A stretch of 64,000 nt of DNA from Iodobacter fluviatilis (lineage in GTDB: Bacteria > Pseudomonadota > Gammaproteobacteria > Burkholderiales > Chitinibacteraceae): positions 2,170,001 to 2,234,000 of the forward strand of contig NZ_UGHR01000001.1 of NCBI RefSeq assembly GCF_900451195.1, given 5' to 3'. How positions within the stretch are numbered: the first letter of the stretch is position 1; every line of letters starts with the position of its first letter. Under the pieces are notes generated by a model. The model was not told the DNA's origin. It saw nothing but the letters and a program-made list of their open reading frames with translations, and ran no database searches. Shown piece after piece: positions 47,326 to 60,502 of the stretch. The position numbers and the translations under genes are program-made.

Positions 47326-48897
47326 TTAGGCAGAAGGGGTATGGCGGAGTGCTACCGTTTTTCCTGCTGTTTTTGTGGCGTGTTCTGTACGGAAAAAACA
47401 TATCATTTCTTGCAGGTGTTTGGCGTGAACAGACAGCTCTTCTGCGGTTGAGTTAAGTTCTTCAGCCGCAGCTGCGTTGCCTTGAGTGGCTTGTGAGATT
47501 TGCGTCATGGCCCCGCTGATTTGCTCTATGCCTCTGGACTGCTCTTCTGAGGCGGCTGAAATTTCTTCAACCAAATCTGCTGTTTTTTGGATTAACGGCA
47601 CGATCTCTTCCAGACGCTCACCTGCGCTGGCGGCTTGCCCCACGCTGCTATCAGCTAACTCGCTGATTTCTTGTGCCGCAATTTGGCTGCGTTCTGCCAG
47701 TTTTCGTACTTCGGCTGCCACAACGGCAAATCCTTTGCCGTGTTCCCCCGCACGCGCAGCCTCAATGGCGGCATTAAGGGCAAGTAAATTAGTTTGATAA
47801 GCAATATCGTCGATAATTTTAATTTTGCCCGCGATGAGTTTCATGGCACATATGGTTTCTTTTACCGCTGTCCCACCCTTAACGGCTTTAACCGATGCTT
47901 TACCCGAGATGCCTTCGGTAATCTTGGCGTTTTCATTGTTTTGCGAAATGGTTGCGGTAATTTCCTCAAGAGATGAGCTGGTTTCTTCGATGCTGGCGGC
48001 CTGCTCGGATGCATTTTGAGATAAATTCTGTGATGAAACGCTTACTTGTTCGGAGGAGCTGGCAAGTGCATCTGCTGTGGCATAAATTTCGCCCATCACT
48101 TGATTAAGCGTGCCGGCCATTTTCTTTAAAGAAAAAATAATGCTGGATTGATCCTCATGAGCCAGCGCGACATTAATTGATAAATTGCCTGATGCCACTT
48201 GTTCTGCAATATCAACAGCAAGGCTGGGCTCGCCACCGATTTGCCGCACAATCTGCCTGCTGATAAATAAAGCAATGAGTAGCGAAAGTAAAAATGAGCC
48301 GATGATAATGCTGCTTATCAGTAGGGTTATTTGTTCTGAAATCTCGTTGGCATAGTTAAAGAATTGCTTGCTTTGTACCTCTTTTATATCCTGAAGGGCA
48401 GATAAGGCATCGTCGAATTTTTGAAAACTGGGCCGAACTTCATTGATAACGATTTCTTTAATAAGGTCGATATCTTGTTGCTGTTTAACAGCATCAATGA
48501 CTTTTTTCTGGGCCAGTTTAAATGCCTGCCAATCAGAAGGTAGCGCCTGGATGAGTTTTTGCGCCTCCTCGTTTTGCTGCGTGTTATTAAATTTAGTAAT
48601 GAGATCCATCATTGTTTTTTCATAACCATCCATTTCTGTAATCAGGTCTTTTTGCATTTTTTCATTTTTGGCTAAAAGATAAAAATTGAGCTTTCTTACA
48701 ATATAAACAGCGTGTAAATTGGCTTTTGCATTGTCTTTAATCGGAATGAGCTGATCGGTATACATATTATTTACAAGCTGGTTGAGCTGTTTTATTTTAT
48801 AAATGCTGATTGCCCCGGTCAGAAGGGAGGTTCCTGCAATAATCAGGAATGAAATAAGCAGTTTGTTCCCGATTTTTGAGTGGTTAATCCAATCCAT
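47326..48897 (-). CDS. Methyl-accepting chemotaxis protein
   Basis: 523 aa. TM1 (about 11-33), a periplasmic four-helix-bundle sensor (about 34-185), TM2 (about 190-214), a HAMP domain (about 215-265) and a cytoplasmic signalling domain with the hairpin tip [20 protein letters not shown] and [20 protein letters not shown]. The C-terminus lacks an NWETF-like pentapeptide, so CheR and CheB are not tethered there. The ligand is unknown. ATG 48897 is chosen: GGAG is 6 bases upstream, inside the cheA stop region. Confidence 0.94.
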   Translation of the reverse strand: MDWINHSKIGNKLLISFLIIAGTSLLTGAISIYKIKQLNQLVNNMYTDQLIPIKDNAKANLHAVYIVRKLNFYLLAKNEKMQKDLITEMDGYEKTMMDLITKFNNTQQNEEAQKLIQALPSDWQAFKLAQKKVIDAVKQQQDIDLIKEIVINEVRPSFQKFDDALSALQDIKEVQSKQFFNYANEISEQITLLISSIIIGSFLLSLLIALFISRQIVRQIGGEPSLAVDIAEQVASGNLSINVALAHEDQSSIIFSLKKMAGTLNQVMGEIYATADALASSSEQVSVSSQNLSQNASEQAASIEETSSSLEEITATISQNNENAKITEGISGKASVKAVKGGTAVKETICAMKLIAGKIKIIDDIAYQTNLLALNAAIEAARAGEHGKGFAVVAAEVRKLAERSQIAAQEISELADSSVGQAASAGERLEEIVPLIQKTADLVEEISAASEEQSRGIEQISGAMTQISQATQGNAAAAEELNSTAEELSVHAKHLQEMICFFRTEHATKTAGKTVALRHTPSA

Positions 48898-48898
48898 A

Positions 48899-51094
48899 TT
48901 ATTCTCCAAAGTTGCTGTTTGTTATCATGGATATATGTTCCCTCAGCGGCATTGCCTTGTTGGTGGAATGGTGAGAGTAATCAGATTTTTTATGCGCAAA
49001 CTGAATCAGCTGAGCGACATCCAGAATAAGCGCAACTTGGCCTGAGCCTAAAATGGTGGAGCCGCTGATTCCTTTTAATTCTTTAAACAGCAGTCCCAGA
49101 GGTTTGATAACGGCCTGAAACTCGCCAATTAATTTGTCAACGACTAATCCTGCACGGTGCTGGCCATATTGAATAACAACAATATTTTCTTTATTGCTTT
49201 TGTTCTCAGGGAAGTCGAAAAGGCTGCGTAAGCGTACAAAAGGAAGAACTTTTCCTCGTAAATTAACAAAATTATGCTGTTCGTCATCTGGTGTCAGCTC
49301 GGCGCATTCCAAAACCAGATCAAGTGGAATAACAAAAGTAGCATCGGCCACCATGACTTGAAATCCATCGATAATGGCCATGGTCAGCGGAAGGCGGATT
49401 CTGAAAATACTCCCCGTGCCCTCTTCAGACAAAACTTCTACTTCACCGCGTAATTGTTCAATATTACGTTTTACCACGTCCATGCCTACACCCCGGCCGG
49501 ATAGGTGAGTGACTTTCTCTGCTGTGGAAAATCCAGCGGCAAAAATAAGCTGATAAATTTCATGCTCGCTTAAAACAGCCTCTTTACTGATTAGATTCTT
49601 TTCAATAGCCTTGTTTAAAATGCGTTCTTTATTTAAACCTGCACCATCGTCACTTATTTCAATGACAACACTGCCTGAATCGTGAAAGGCATTCAGAATG
49701 ATTTCGCCTGCCGCAGGTTTTTCTTTACCAATTCTCTCATGTGGAAACTCAATGCCATGATCAACTGCATTTCTGACGATGTGCATTAGCGGGTCGCTTA
49801 ACTTTTCTATCATGCTTTTATCAAGCTCTGTATCTGTTCCTATAAGCTTAAGATTGATTTGTTTGTTTAAGTCTCTGGCCGAATCACGTATAACCCTTGG
49901 GAATCGTTCAAATACCTCTTTGATTTGTACCATTCTTAGGTTGAGTGCATTGTTCCGGATTTGCTCAACCAGCTCAGACAAATTGGCACATGCTTCATTC
50001 ATGGCAGGATCATTTGTTTTTTTAGAAATTAAATTAGCTGCAGCACCCGCAATAACCAGCTCGCCGACCATATTAATTAAGGCATCTAGTTTGCCTGCTT
50101 CTACTTTTATATATTTTAATTCATTGTTTTTTTTGTCTTCGACTTGTTTCTGTTTTTGTAATGCAGCAGCGACGACCGGGGCCGCAACTATTTTCTCTTC
50201 AATAAAAATACTGCCTAATTGTCGGTCAGGCTCTGTTCTTTGAATATGCAGAATTTCTTCAAGCTCTAATGGAGTGATTGATCCACCTTTTAAAATAATT
50301 TCTCCTAAAAGCTGCGGTGGCTCTGGCAGTGAGTGAATCAGATCAATATATTCCTGAATTTTTGCGTGCGGGGGCAAAATACGGATCGTGCTGTCTTTAC
50401 GGATAAAGTCAAATGCGCCTTCGATGGTTTTTTTATCTTTATCCGATTCAAGATCAATCTCAAAGCCTAAATAACAGTCTTCTGTGTTGATTTTATCCAA
50501 TGCGGGTATGTTATCGGTCAGCGTGCAGATGTAACTTATTTCACCTAATGTGGCTAAATAACGAATAAACTCCAGCGGATCCATGCCATTCATTAAATTA
50601 TTTTTATTAAAGCGTAGTGAGATATGCCAATGGCTGTCGCCGGTTTGTTTGTGTTCATCTTTTTCGATGGAGCCGGTGGGGTCTATGGTTTGTACGCTGC
50701 TCGGTGAGAACAAAAAACCATCAAGCATCCTGAGTAGGTTTGCTCGGTTTTCCGGATCTGGATCAATGTTTTCTGTTTTATTTTCAACGGCATTAATTAA
50801 CAGGCTGAGATAGTCTTTGCATTCAAGTAAAATAGAAATCATTTTTTCATCAATAGCGATTTCATTGCTTCTGACCTGATCCAGCAGGCTTTCCATGCTA
50901 TGGGTAAAAACAACAATATGCTCAAGCGAAAATAGCGCTGCGGACCCTTTTATGGTGTGTGCGGCCCTGAAAAGCGAATTTATTTCTTCACTACTGACGT
51001 TGCTGCCCTCAATGGTCAGGAGTGCGGATTCCATCGAGTTAAGCAAATCTCTCGCTTCTTCGATAAGGGCTCCTCTGGCGCTGTCTAAATCCAT
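48899..51094 (-). CDS. cheA: Chemotaxis histidine kinase CheA
   Basis: 731 aa. The HPt domain has His46 in [11 protein letters not shown]2-like region (about 150-330), then the dimerisation domain with [14 protein letters not shown], the ATPase domain with N box [13 protein letters not shown]1 DDGAGL and GRGVGMDVV, and a C-terminal CheW-like domain. It phosphorylates response regulators, here probably CheB and the REC-EAL protein. No CheY is encoded in the window. GGGAG precedes the ATG; the STAS gene is 48 bases upstream. Confidence 0.95.
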   Translation of the reverse strand: MDLDSARGALIEEARDLLNSMESALLTIEGSNVSSEEINSLFRAAHTIKGSAALFSLEHIVVFTHSMESLLDQVRSNEIAIDEKMISILLECKDYLSLLINAVENKTENIDPDPENRANLLRMLDGFLFSPSSVQTIDPTGSIEKDEHKQTGDSHWHISLRFNKNNLMNGMDPLEFIRYLATLGEISYICTLTDNIPALDKINTEDCYLGFEIDLESDKDKKTIEGAFDFIRKDSTIRILPPHAKIQEYIDLIHSLPEPPQLLGEIILKGGSITPLELEEILHIQRTEPDRQLGSIFIEEKIVAAPVVAAALQKQKQVEDKKNNELKYIKVEAGKLDALINMVGELVIAGAAANLISKKTNDPAMNEACANLSELVEQIRNNALNLRMVQIKEVFERFPRVIRDSARDLNKQINLKLIGTDTELDKSMIEKLSDPLMHIVRNAVDHGIEFPHERIGKEKPAAGEIILNAFHDSGSVVIEISDDGAGLNKERILNKAIEKNLISKEAVLSEHEIYQLIFAAGFSTAEKVTHLSGRGVGMDVVKRNIEQLRGEVEVLSEEGTGSIFRIRLPLTMAIIDGFQVMVADATFVIPLDLVLECAELTPDDEQHNFVNLRGKVLPFVRLRSLFDFPENKSNKENIVVIQYGQHRAGLVVDKLIGEFQAVIKPLGLLFKELKGISGSTILGSGQVALILDVAQLIQFAHKKSDYSHHSTNKAMPLREHISMITNSNFGE

Positions 51095-51142
51095 TTGCTA
51101 CTCCCGGGTCATGTCCTGAGCCATTTTCAGATTTTGCCGAGG

Positions 51143-51460
51143 CTAACGCAGGGTCAGTACTAATGGATCACCCAATTCGGCGGCAATATTATAAAGATCG
51201 ATGACATCAAGTACGCACTGGCTGTGTTCCTGAAATTGCAGCGTTATTTTTTTATCGTGAGCATATTTTTTTAAACTGATTAAAAGCTGAATGCCTGCAC
51301 TGTCTATTTCATTGACTTCAGATAAATCGATATAAATGGTGTGTTCTGTCTGTAATAATTCGAGCAGGGTTTCCTGCATTAATTTACTGGTGTAAATGGA
51401 GATTTCACCACTGATTGAAATGGTGCATAACTCATTTTGAATTTTGTGAGTGATGGGCAT
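51143..51460 (-). CDS. STAS domain protein (anti-sigma factor antagonist type)
   Basis: 105 aa from ATG 51460. The STAS fold is clear: ISISGEISIYTSKLMQE, then IYIDLSEVNEIDSAGIQLL, in which Ser of DSAG is the usual phosphorylated residue. It heads the cheA operon. I infer signalling by Ser phosphorylation or protein interaction in chemotaxis, but this is unproved. An earlier in-frame ATG at 51469 is possible; AGGA sits 8 bases before 51460. Confidence 0.85.
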   Translation of the reverse strand: MPITHKIQNELCTISISGEISIYTSKLMQETLLELLQTEHTIYIDLSEVNEIDSAGIQLLISLKKYAHDKKITLQFQEHSQCVLDVIDLYNIAAELGDPLVLTLR

Positions 51461-52156
51461 TGCATTCATCCTGCGGTGTTGGCCTGAGAAAGCGCGCTTT
51501 AAGTTGCTGACAGTAACGTCAGGGCTGAAAGGTTTTTGCTTTGCAGTGAGTGGCCAGCGTTGAGGAGTAACACTCCGCGGCTATATGCTTTATGTCCTGG
51601 CTGCTGGTTGAAAATGCAGCTCTGGGTTGTTTTTGTACTGCGTAATACAGGCGCACGCTTCATTTTTAAGGCTTTTATTGACTTGATCGGTAACTTATTC
51701 ATAGTCAATCTTGATCAAACTTGAAAGCCACTCATTAAATTAGTGTCTGTTTACAAGGGCATACTCAACAGTTGGGGCTTGTCCCGATGTAATGAATGGC
51801 CTGCTTTGTTAGATTGAAAAATAGGATTAGGAATAATCAAAATATCGCAGTAGCCGCTTTAATCAGTTGGCCGTGTTTTTGTCTGTATAACTTTATCCTC
51901 TTCATTTGCTGGTGTATCTGCGGAGGGTGGGTAAGGTGCTTGCATGCTCCCTTCGGGTTGAGCGTGCGGCGATTAAGGGCCAGGTTTAAAGTGCTTTGGG
52001 TGGTTTTTTCTGCGCGTATTAAATAAAAATAGCGTTGTTTTATAAGGCGTTTTGCCGTGTTTTTCCGGTCTGATTCTGCTGCTGTAAATATGCCCGCATT
52101 GTGTGTTTTTAGCCTTTGGCGCGGCAGGCTGTCTGATATAAAAAGGAGTTTTGTGA
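51461..52156. other. Long intergenic region between the chemotaxis and ast operons
   Basis: About 696 bases between divergent operons with no credible gene. Small open frames on both strands lack family features. It must carry the promoters of the STAS-cheA and astA operons. I looked for sigma-28 (flagellar) and sigma-54 patterns and found only weak resemblances (for example TTGGCC-N6-TTTG at 51867-51881). TTGATCAA occurs near 51711. Confidence 0.5.
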
Positions 52157-54639
<2,483 letters not shown>

Positions 54640-54708
54640 TGGATCAGCAAACACGGTTGTAGCAGCGATTAGCCAACAGCCTGTGTTTTGTCATTAGAAG
54701 GAAGAAAA

Positions 54709-56046
54709 ATGTCGACCAGTTTTGAAGCTAACTTTGATGGTTTAGTGGGGCCAACCCACCATTATGGCGGCCATTCTTTTGGTAATGTGGCCTCCACATC
54801 CAATGCCAATAAAGCGGCCAATCCGCGTGAAGCGGCTAAGCAAGGCCTTGCCAAAATGAAAGCGCTGGCCGATTTGGGCTATAAGCAGGGCGTGTTTGTG
54901 CCACAAGAGCGCCCGGCCATTGGCCTGTTGCGTGATTTGGGTTTTAGCGGGGATGATGCCAGCGTGCTTGCTGCAGTCGCCAAGGCTTCGCCTGGCCTTT
55001 TGGCTAATGTATCGTCTGCATCCAGCATGTGGACTGCCAATGCAGCAACCGTCAGCCCTTCCGCAGATACGGCGGATGGCCGCGTACATTTTACGGCAGC
55101 CAATTTGCAAAATAAGTTTCACCGTGCCATTGAGCATGCTCAAACCACCCGCACCCTCAAAGCCATGTTTAATCATGATGCGGTTTTTGCCCATCATGAT
55201 GCGCTGCCCATGCAGGCTGTCTTTGGCGATGAAGGGGCGGCAAATCACACCCGTTTTTGCCATGACTATGGTCAGTCTGGTGTTGAATTTTTTGTTTATG
55301 GTCGTCAGCAGTGGGGCGGCTCGGTAGAGCCACAAAAATTCCCGGCCCGTCAGACTAGAGAAGCGGGCGAAGCGATTGCCCGTTTGCATGGCTTAAGCGC
55401 GGATAAGCTGGTGTTTGCTCAGCAAAACCCTGCCGTTATTGATGCGGGTGTATTTCATAATGATGTGATTTCGGTGGGTAATCAGAATGTGCTGTTTACC
55501 CATGAAACGGCGTTTTTACAGCAGGCGGCTGTTTATGCCGAGCTGGACGCAAAGCTGGGTGGCGGTTTGCAAGTGATTGAAGTGCCTCTGGCACAGGTCA
55601 GTGTGGCTGATGCGGTGAAGTCTTACCTCTTTAACAGCCAGCTATTGGCTCGTGCCGATGGTCGCCAGAATCTGGTGGTGCCGGATGAATGCCGCGCGAC
55701 ACCTGCTGTTTGGGCGTATTTGCAAGGCTTGCTGGCCAGCAATGGCCCGATTGCCGAACTGATGGTGTTCGATTTAAAGCAAAGCATGCAAAACGGTGGC
55801 GGCCCAGCTTGCTTACGCTTGCGTGTGGCCTTGCAGCAGCAAGAGCTGGCTGCGGTTAACCCGCATATCTGGATGAATGATGCACTGTTTGCCAAATTAA
55901 ATACTTGGGTAGACCGGCATTATCGGGATCGCCTCACGGAGGCTGACCTAGCCGATCCTCAGCTGATTGTTGAAGTGCGCACTGCGCTGGATGAGTTGAC
56001 TCAGATTTTACATTTGGGCTCTATTTATCCTTGCCAGCTGGCTTGA
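54709..56046 (+). CDS. astB: N-succinylarginine dihydrolase
   Basis: 445 aa from ATG 54709 (AAGGAAG upstream). [19 protein letters not shown] is the unmistakable AstB start; [15 protein letters not shown] and a late Cys in [13 protein letters not shown] are the amidinotransferase-fold catalytic regions. It hydrolyses succinylarginine to succinylornithine, ammonia and CO2. 69 bases after astD. A terminator follows. Confidence 0.96.
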   Translation: MSTSFEANFDGLVGPTHHYGGHSFGNVASTSNANKAANPREAAKQGLAKMKALADLGYKQGVFVPQERPAIGLLRDLGFSGDDASVLAAVAKASPGLLANVSSASSMWTANAATVSPSADTADGRVHFTAANLQNKFHRAIEHAQTTRTLKAMFNHDAVFAHHDALPMQAVFGDEGAANHTRFCHDYGQSGVEFFVYGRQQWGGSVEPQKFPARQTREAGEAIARLHGLSADKLVFAQQNPAVIDAGVFHNDVISVGNQNVLFTHETAFLQQAAVYAELDAKLGGGLQVIEVPLAQVSVADAVKSYLFNSQLLARADGRQNLVVPDECRATPAVWAYLQGLLASNGPIAELMVFDLKQSMQNGGGPACLRLRVALQQQELAAVNPHIWMNDALFAKLNTWVDRHYRDRLTEADLADPQLIVEVRTALDELTQILHLGSIYPCQLA

Positions 56047-56060
56047 TAAAAAAATGAAAC

Positions 56061-56079
56061 AAGGCGCTTAATGCGCCTT
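56061..56079 (+). terminator. Terminator after astB
   Basis: AAGGCGC (56061-56067) pairs with GCGCCTT (56073-56079), 5-base loop, followed by a run of T and flanked by GAAA/TTTC that may extend the stem. It suggests astE has its own promoter or is expressed less. Confidence 0.8.
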
Positions 56080-56258
56080 TTTTCATTCTGGAAGCAGTTT
56101 GGTTGTTATATGTTGTGACTTTTGCTTACGCATGCCTGTCCTTTGCTTTTATAAGGCTTTCTGTTGGCCTGGGGGCAATCAGCAGGCGGTGACAGGCGGT
56201 CATGCCCGCTGTAACAATCTGCTAGACTAATAAACTACCCAAAAGAATCAGACCAGAA

Positions 56259-57281
56259 ATGAGTAACTTTTCTATAGAACCGTCTTTTTTAGCGCAGGCT
56301 CTCGCAGGAAAAACCTGTATTTCCTTACCCTATTGCCTGCCTAATGGCACACATGTACAGGTAATGGATGAAGGGGTGATCCGTTTCGAGCCTAAAGATC
56401 CGGGAGACAGGCAGCTGGATGTGGTATTGAGCTGCGGCATTCATGGCAATGAAACAGCACCTGTAGAGTTGCTTGATCAGCTGATCAGCCAGATCCTAGA
56501 TGGCCAGCTCAGAGTGCGCGCAAGGGTGCTCTTTGTGTTTGGTAATGTAGAGGCAATGCGCCAGGGTGTACGCTGTGTGGCCCAAGATATGAATCGCCTC
56601 TTTTGCCGCTTGCCGGATGTGGAAGATGGCGATGAAGCCCGCCGGGCCGCTATGCTGGAAATGCAGCTGATGCGTTTTTTCTCCCGATCGATCCAAGATG
56701 GAAAACCCCGCTTGCATTACGATCTACATACGGCGATTCATGGCTCACTGATTGAAAAATTTGCTATCTATCCGCTGCCGCCGCATGGCCGCGATTTTGA
56801 TCCTTTACAGGTTGCACGTCTGGCCTGTGCTGGTGTGGATGCGGTGCTGTTGCAATCAACAACGTCAACGACGTTTTCGTTTTTTTCCAGCCAGCATTGT
56901 GGCGCAGCCGCATTTACCGTTGAGCTGGGGAGGGCCATGCCTTTTGGCCAGAACACCCATGTTGATTTAAGTAAAATGCAGGCCTATTTAGAGGGCTTAA
57001 TCAGCGGCGAGCTACCTGATTGCGACGAAGTACCGGCTCATCTTGGCTTGTATAAAGTTTCCCGTGAAATCATTAAGCAAAGCGATGCTTTTGTTTTACG
57101 CGTTGATGCCAAAATGGATAACTTTACGCCACTGCCAGTTGGCACCGTATTGGCAGAAGATGGCGATATTCAGCATGTGGTTAATGAAGACGAGGCCCGG
57201 ATGATTTTCCCTAATCCCTATATTGAAATAGGGCAGCGGGCGGGCCTTGTGATTGTTCCGGCAAAAGGTTATTCGCGTTAA
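56259..57281 (+). CDS. astE: Succinylglutamate desuccinylase
   Basis: 340 aa zinc enzyme of the M14-like AstE/AspA family. Zinc ligands are in CGIHGNETAPVE (His and Glu) and YDLHTAIHGS (His); FTVELGRAMPFG contains the catalytic Glu. It splits succinylglutamate into succinate and glutamate, the last step of the AST route. The gene is 212 bases after astB, behind a terminator. Ribosome site is weak. Confidence 0.94.
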   Translation: MSNFSIEPSFLAQALAGKTCISLPYCLPNGTHVQVMDEGVIRFEPKDPGDRQLDVVLSCGIHGNETAPVELLDQLISQILDGQLRVRARVLFVFGNVEAMRQGVRCVAQDMNRLFCRLPDVEDGDEARRAAMLEMQLMRFFSRSIQDGKPRLHYDLHTAIHGSLIEKFAIYPLPPHGRDFDPLQVARLACAGVDAVLLQSTTSTTFSFFSSQHCGAAAFTVELGRAMPFGQNTHVDLSKMQAYLEGLISGELPDCDEVPAHLGLYKVSREIIKQSDAFVLRVDAKMDNFTPLPVGTVLAEDGDIQHVVNEDEARMIFPNPYIEIGQRAGLVIVPAKGYSR

Positions 57282-57295
57282 ATAGGCTGGTCGAT

Positions 57296-57328
57296 AAAAA
57301 AGCGAAAGCGCAATGCTTTCGCTTTTTT
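57296..57328 (+). terminator. Terminator after astE
   Basis: A 14-bp perfect stem (57296-57309 with 57315-57328), core AGCGAAAGC/GCTTTCGCT, with 5-base loop, A tract and T tract, 14 bases past the stop. Confidence 0.92.
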
Positions 57329-57583
57329 TTACGTCAGTGGCATGGTGATCTGCCCGAGCAAATTTAGACATCACTCGCTCAAATTTCGACCGCTTGCCTG
57401 CTGAATTTTGGTGGCAATCTGGCAGGGTACAGATTGCCAAGGCGCGTGTGGCGTCGCTAGCGATGGTAAAAAATCCCGATGTATTCCCATTGCTACTTCC
57501 GCCTCATGCCGGCGTCTTCCATCTCACCGTTTTGCTTAGTGATTGACCTCAGTTTGCCCGAGCGTTGCTACGCATTCAATTTG
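57329..57583. other. Intergenic region after astE
   Basis: Together with the terminator about 300 bases separate convergent genes astE and the NTF2-like gene. Nothing else recognised. Confidence 0.5.
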
Positions 57584-58057
57584 CTATAAACCCAATTCGC
57601 TTAAGTTTGGGTGGTGGTCAGGTCGACGACCTTGGGGCCAATGAAATAGTCGTTCAGATTCGGCGATGGCTAAATCGTTGATACTGGCAAAGCGGCGATG
57701 CATCAAGCCTTGGGCATCAAATTCCCAATTTTCATTGCCATAAGAGCGAAACCACTGGCCGTTGTGGTCTAGCCATTCATAGGCAAAACGCACTGCAATT
57801 CGATTGGCGTCAAACGCCCAGAGCTCTTTGATGAGGCGATATTCCACTTCACGCGCCCACTTGCGAGTGAGAAATTCAATGACCTGTTCACGGCCACTTG
57901 GAAATTCATGGCGATTGCGCCAAATCGTATCGGGCGTATAGGCCAAGGCAACGCGTTGCGGGTCGCGCGAATTCCAGCCATCTTCAGCCATACGCACCTT
58001 TTGCGCTGCTGTTTCGCGGGTGAATGGGGGGAGTGGTGGGCGTAGTTCGGGGGGCAT
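57584..58057 (-). CDS. NTF2-like (DUF1348) protein
   Basis: 157 aa, a SnoaL/NTF2-like cone fold of the DUF1348 family: [38 protein letters not shown] and [23 protein letters not shown]. Family members lack a defined common reaction. It is the last gene of a three-gene unit with the GST and the flavin oxidoreductase (24-base gap). AGGA precedes the ATG. Confidence 0.88.
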   Translation of the reverse strand: MPPELRPPLPPFTRETAAQKVRMAEDGWNSRDPQRVALAYTPDTIWRNRHEFPSGREQVIEFLTRKWAREVEYRLIKELWAFDANRIAVRFAYEWLDHNGQWFRSYGNENWEFDAQGLMHRRFASINDLAIAESERLFHWPQGRRPDHHPNLSELGL

Positions 58058-58081
58058 GGTTAATCCTTGATCAAAATTGAA

Positions 58082-58696
58082 TTAATAAGTGTCGATGCCA
58101 GCCATGCTCACGTAAGCATGCAAGTTTTGGATTTGCTTCATCCAAGTCACGATAGCCGGAAAGCCAAGTAGATCGACTTTGTCTTCGGTTGCGAGGGCGA
58201 TATAGGGGTAGAGGGCGATATCGGCGATGGTGATATGCGCGGCCGCTAACCATGTAGATTGTGCTAAGTGTTGATTGAGCATCGTGAATAGTTGCTCGGT
58301 AATGGCTTCGGCCTCAACGAGATTGATTGCGCGGCCCCATTTGTGATGCAAACGTAATGCATTGGGTCCGCGAGTGACTTCATTTGCGGCAGTGGCCAGC
58401 CATGCGACTACCTGTGCTAAAGCTGCAGGCTCGTTCGGTAACCAGGAATCCGCTTGTTTCGCGCCATATTGCCGCGCCAGATAGACCAAAATCGCTTGGC
58501 TATCACGCAAGATCACATCGCCATCAACTAACACGGGCACTTGGCCAAGCGGATTCATCGCCAGATAGTCCGCTGATTTATGTTCGCGTGTTGCGCCATT
58601 TACCATGATGGATTCATAAGGTATATCCATCAAAGACAATAAAAGCCTAACTTTGTGGCAATTGCCCGATGCGGCAAATTCATAGAGTTTGATCAT
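58082..58696 (-). CDS. Glutathione S-transferase family protein
   Basis: 204 aa from ATG 58696 (AGGA 7 bases upstream). N-terminal thioredoxin-like domain (about 1-77, IKLYEFAASGNCHKVRLLL, with NPLGQVPVL giving the cis-Pro and DSQAILVYLA the Ser/Asp glutathione site) and helical C-terminal domain. Catalytic residue may be Ser10 or Cys13. The substrate is unknown; neighbours suggest detoxification or ring-opening chemistry. Confidence 0.9.
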   Translation of the reverse strand: MIKLYEFAASGNCHKVRLLLSLMDIPYESIMVNGATREHKSADYLAMNPLGQVPVLVDGDVILRDSQAILVYLARQYGAKQADSWLPNEPAALAQVVAWLATAANEVTRGPNALRLHHKWGRAINLVEAEAITEQLFTMLNQHLAQSTWLAAAHITIADIALYPYIALATEDKVDLLGFPAIVTWMKQIQNLHAYVSMAGIDTY

Positions 58697-58722
58697 GATT
58701 TTTCCTAGATGAATGATTGAAA

Positions 58723-60300
58723 TTACAAATCGAGCTCCAGTCGCGTCGATTTTGATCGCGATACGCAAATACACATCAGCCCGGCGCGTTCACGCTCGTT
58801 TTGATTCAGCGCGCTATCTCTATGGTCAACGTCGCCACTCAGTACTTTTACTGCACAGGTGCCACAGTTACCCACGCCACAATCCGATAGCGTATCAATA
58901 CCGGCCGCTTGCACTGCGGCTAATACGGTTTGATCGGCCGCAATCGGAATAATCCGCTGCGAGCGGCGCAGTAGCACTTCAAATGGCGTGTTGTGTGCGT
59001 GTGGTGCCGCTGCAAAACGCTCGAAGTGAATTCGCCCGGCGGGCATATTGAGCTGGGCGGCAGTCTCTTGCACTGCGCTCATTAAACCGGATGGCCCACA
59101 TACAAACACTGGGGATGTATCGCTGGCCGATTTCAGTATTTGGGCAATATCGAGGACTTGTCCTTCGTCTTGAAAATAACGCGTCATTTTCCCCGCCAAA
59201 TCGCGCTGCAAACGATCGCCATAGGCCATCTCGCGGCGGCTGCGGGCGGCATAGTGCAAATGAAATACACGACCTTGCGCTTTCAGTGTTTGTGCCATGG
59301 CTTTGATCGGCGTAATGCCGATCCCTCCGGCAATCAGAACCACCGGCGCATCACTTTCGATCAAGGTGAAATCATTCTGTGGGAGGCCGCAATGCAGCGT
59401 CATACCCAGTTGATAATGCCGATGTACAAAGCTTGATCCGCCATCTCCATGGTCTTGTCGTAGCACTGCGATCTCGTAGATATCGCGGCGGGCAGGGTTT
59501 GATGCAATCGAATAATGACGCACGCTGGTTTGGCCATTTTTCAATATCACCGGCACTTTCAGGTGCGAGCCGGCAGTGACAGCAGGCAAATCTTCACCTG
59601 CTGGGTGACGCAATTCATACGCACGCACTTGTGGCGTTAGCTGGCGAATGCCACTAATGATCAGCTCCAGTGGGCCTTCGCCCAATTTCGTGATTGGCGC
59701 AGATGCAGCGGGTTTGGCCTGCAACGCTTTCAGTTCGGCTTGTAAAGGCGCGATCAGTTGCTCGATATCGGCATCGGTGTAGCGCGGCGTGATGTGTTGT
59801 GGGCAATTCCAGTCCCACGCTTCAACTGCAATCACCATTGCCCGTTCGATCCGAGCACGGTAGGCAGGATCTTCCAGCGCGGCGATCAATTCAGGCTTAT
59901 CTATTTCATGCACAATGCGGACCCGTCCCCAGATTTTCAGGCGGCGGCGGTTGGCATAGTCCATCAGGATGATCGAAACTTTATCGTTAGCATTCAGATT
60001 GCCCACCGACAAATATTGCACATTGCCACGAAAATCGGCAAAGCCCAGCGTATTGGCATCCAGTACTTTCAGAAAACCCGCCGGTCCGCCGCGATGCTGC
60101 ACATAGGGCCAACCATTCTCACTGACCGTCGCCATATAAAAACTATCGCGCGCTGCAATAAACTCAGCTTCGCGTTCTGTCATCTCACTGCGCGTATCTT
60201 CGGCCAGCTCAAATCCACGATTGCTATCACGGCTTTGATAACGGGTTTGTGCAGCTTTGACACTGTCAGTAAAAGTAATGGCGGCAAAAGCGCGTGGCAT
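58723..60300 (-). CDS. Three-domain oxidoreductase: PNPOx-like, FAD/NAD(P) reductase and 2Fe-2S ferredoxin
   Basis: 525 aa. The N-terminal part (about 30-195) is a pyridoxamine-phosphate-oxidase-like split barrel (FYMATVSENGWPYVQHRGGP, LGFADFRGN). The middle (about 215-435) is a ferredoxin-reductase module with RHYSIAS (FAD) and IAGGIGITPIKAM and VFVCGPSGLM (NAD(P)). The C-terminus has a plant-type 2Fe-2S domain with Cys474, Cys479, Cys482 and Cys510. It resembles VanB-type reductases with an added barrel domain. It may carry electrons from NAD(P)H through FAD to the cluster; a second flavin may bind the barrel. GAGGAG precedes the ATG. First gene of the operon with GST and DUF1348. Confidence 0.88.
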   Translation of the reverse strand: MPRAFAAITFTDSVKAAQTRYQSRDSNRGFELAEDTRSEMTEREAEFIAARDSFYMATVSENGWPYVQHRGGPAGFLKVLDANTLGFADFRGNVQYLSVGNLNANDKVSIILMDYANRRRLKIWGRVRIVHEIDKPELIAALEDPAYRARIERAMVIAVEAWDWNCPQHITPRYTDADIEQLIAPLQAELKALQAKPAASAPITKLGEGPLELIISGIRQLTPQVRAYELRHPAGEDLPAVTAGSHLKVPVILKNGQTSVRHYSIASNPARRDIYEIAVLRQDHGDGGSSFVHRHYQLGMTLHCGLPQNDFTLIESDAPVVLIAGGIGITPIKAMAQTLKAQGRVFHLHYAARSRREMAYGDRLQRDLAGKMTRYFQDEGQVLDIAQILKSASDTSPVFVCGPSGLMSAVQETAAQLNMPAGRIHFERFAAAPHAHNTPFEVLLRRSQRIIPIAADQTVLAAVQAAGIDTLSDCGVGNCGTCAVKVLSGDVDHRDSALNQNERERAGLMCICVSRSKSTRLELDL

Positions 60301-60502
60301 GATGAAACTCCTCTACATACGCAAACATCGATCTGATGTCATGAGTATGTCTTGGTCAGCATAAATGGAGAATCACCACGATCTTGAATTTATTGTTTCG
60401 CTAAGTGGAATGAATCAAATGAACTCATTGATAACTGCAGGGGTTTTCTTCTGTGTATTTGAATGCGTAGCTTAGAAGTAGACCCCATTGTTTGATGCGG
60501 GA

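Noticed and set aside
51499..51708. Minus-strand 69-aa frame upstream of the STAS gene
   Set aside because: Ends before a promoter-like AT-rich stretch, no ribosome site, no family features.
51690..51740. Sigma-28-like pattern (CCGATC with upstream TCAAG) before the chemotaxis operon
   Set aside because: Neither box nor spacing fits TAAA-N15-GCCGATAA.
51867..51885. Sigma-54-like TTGGCC-N6-TTTG before astA
   Set aside because: The -12 GC is missing, and it lies about 270 bases upstream of astA without other support.
54742..55389. Open frame of 215 aa opposite astB
   Set aside because: Antisense shadow of a clear gene; no start signal and no domain.
59758..60336. Open frame of 192 aa opposite the three-domain oxidoreductase
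   Set aside because: Antisense to a well-supported protein and without recognisable motifs.
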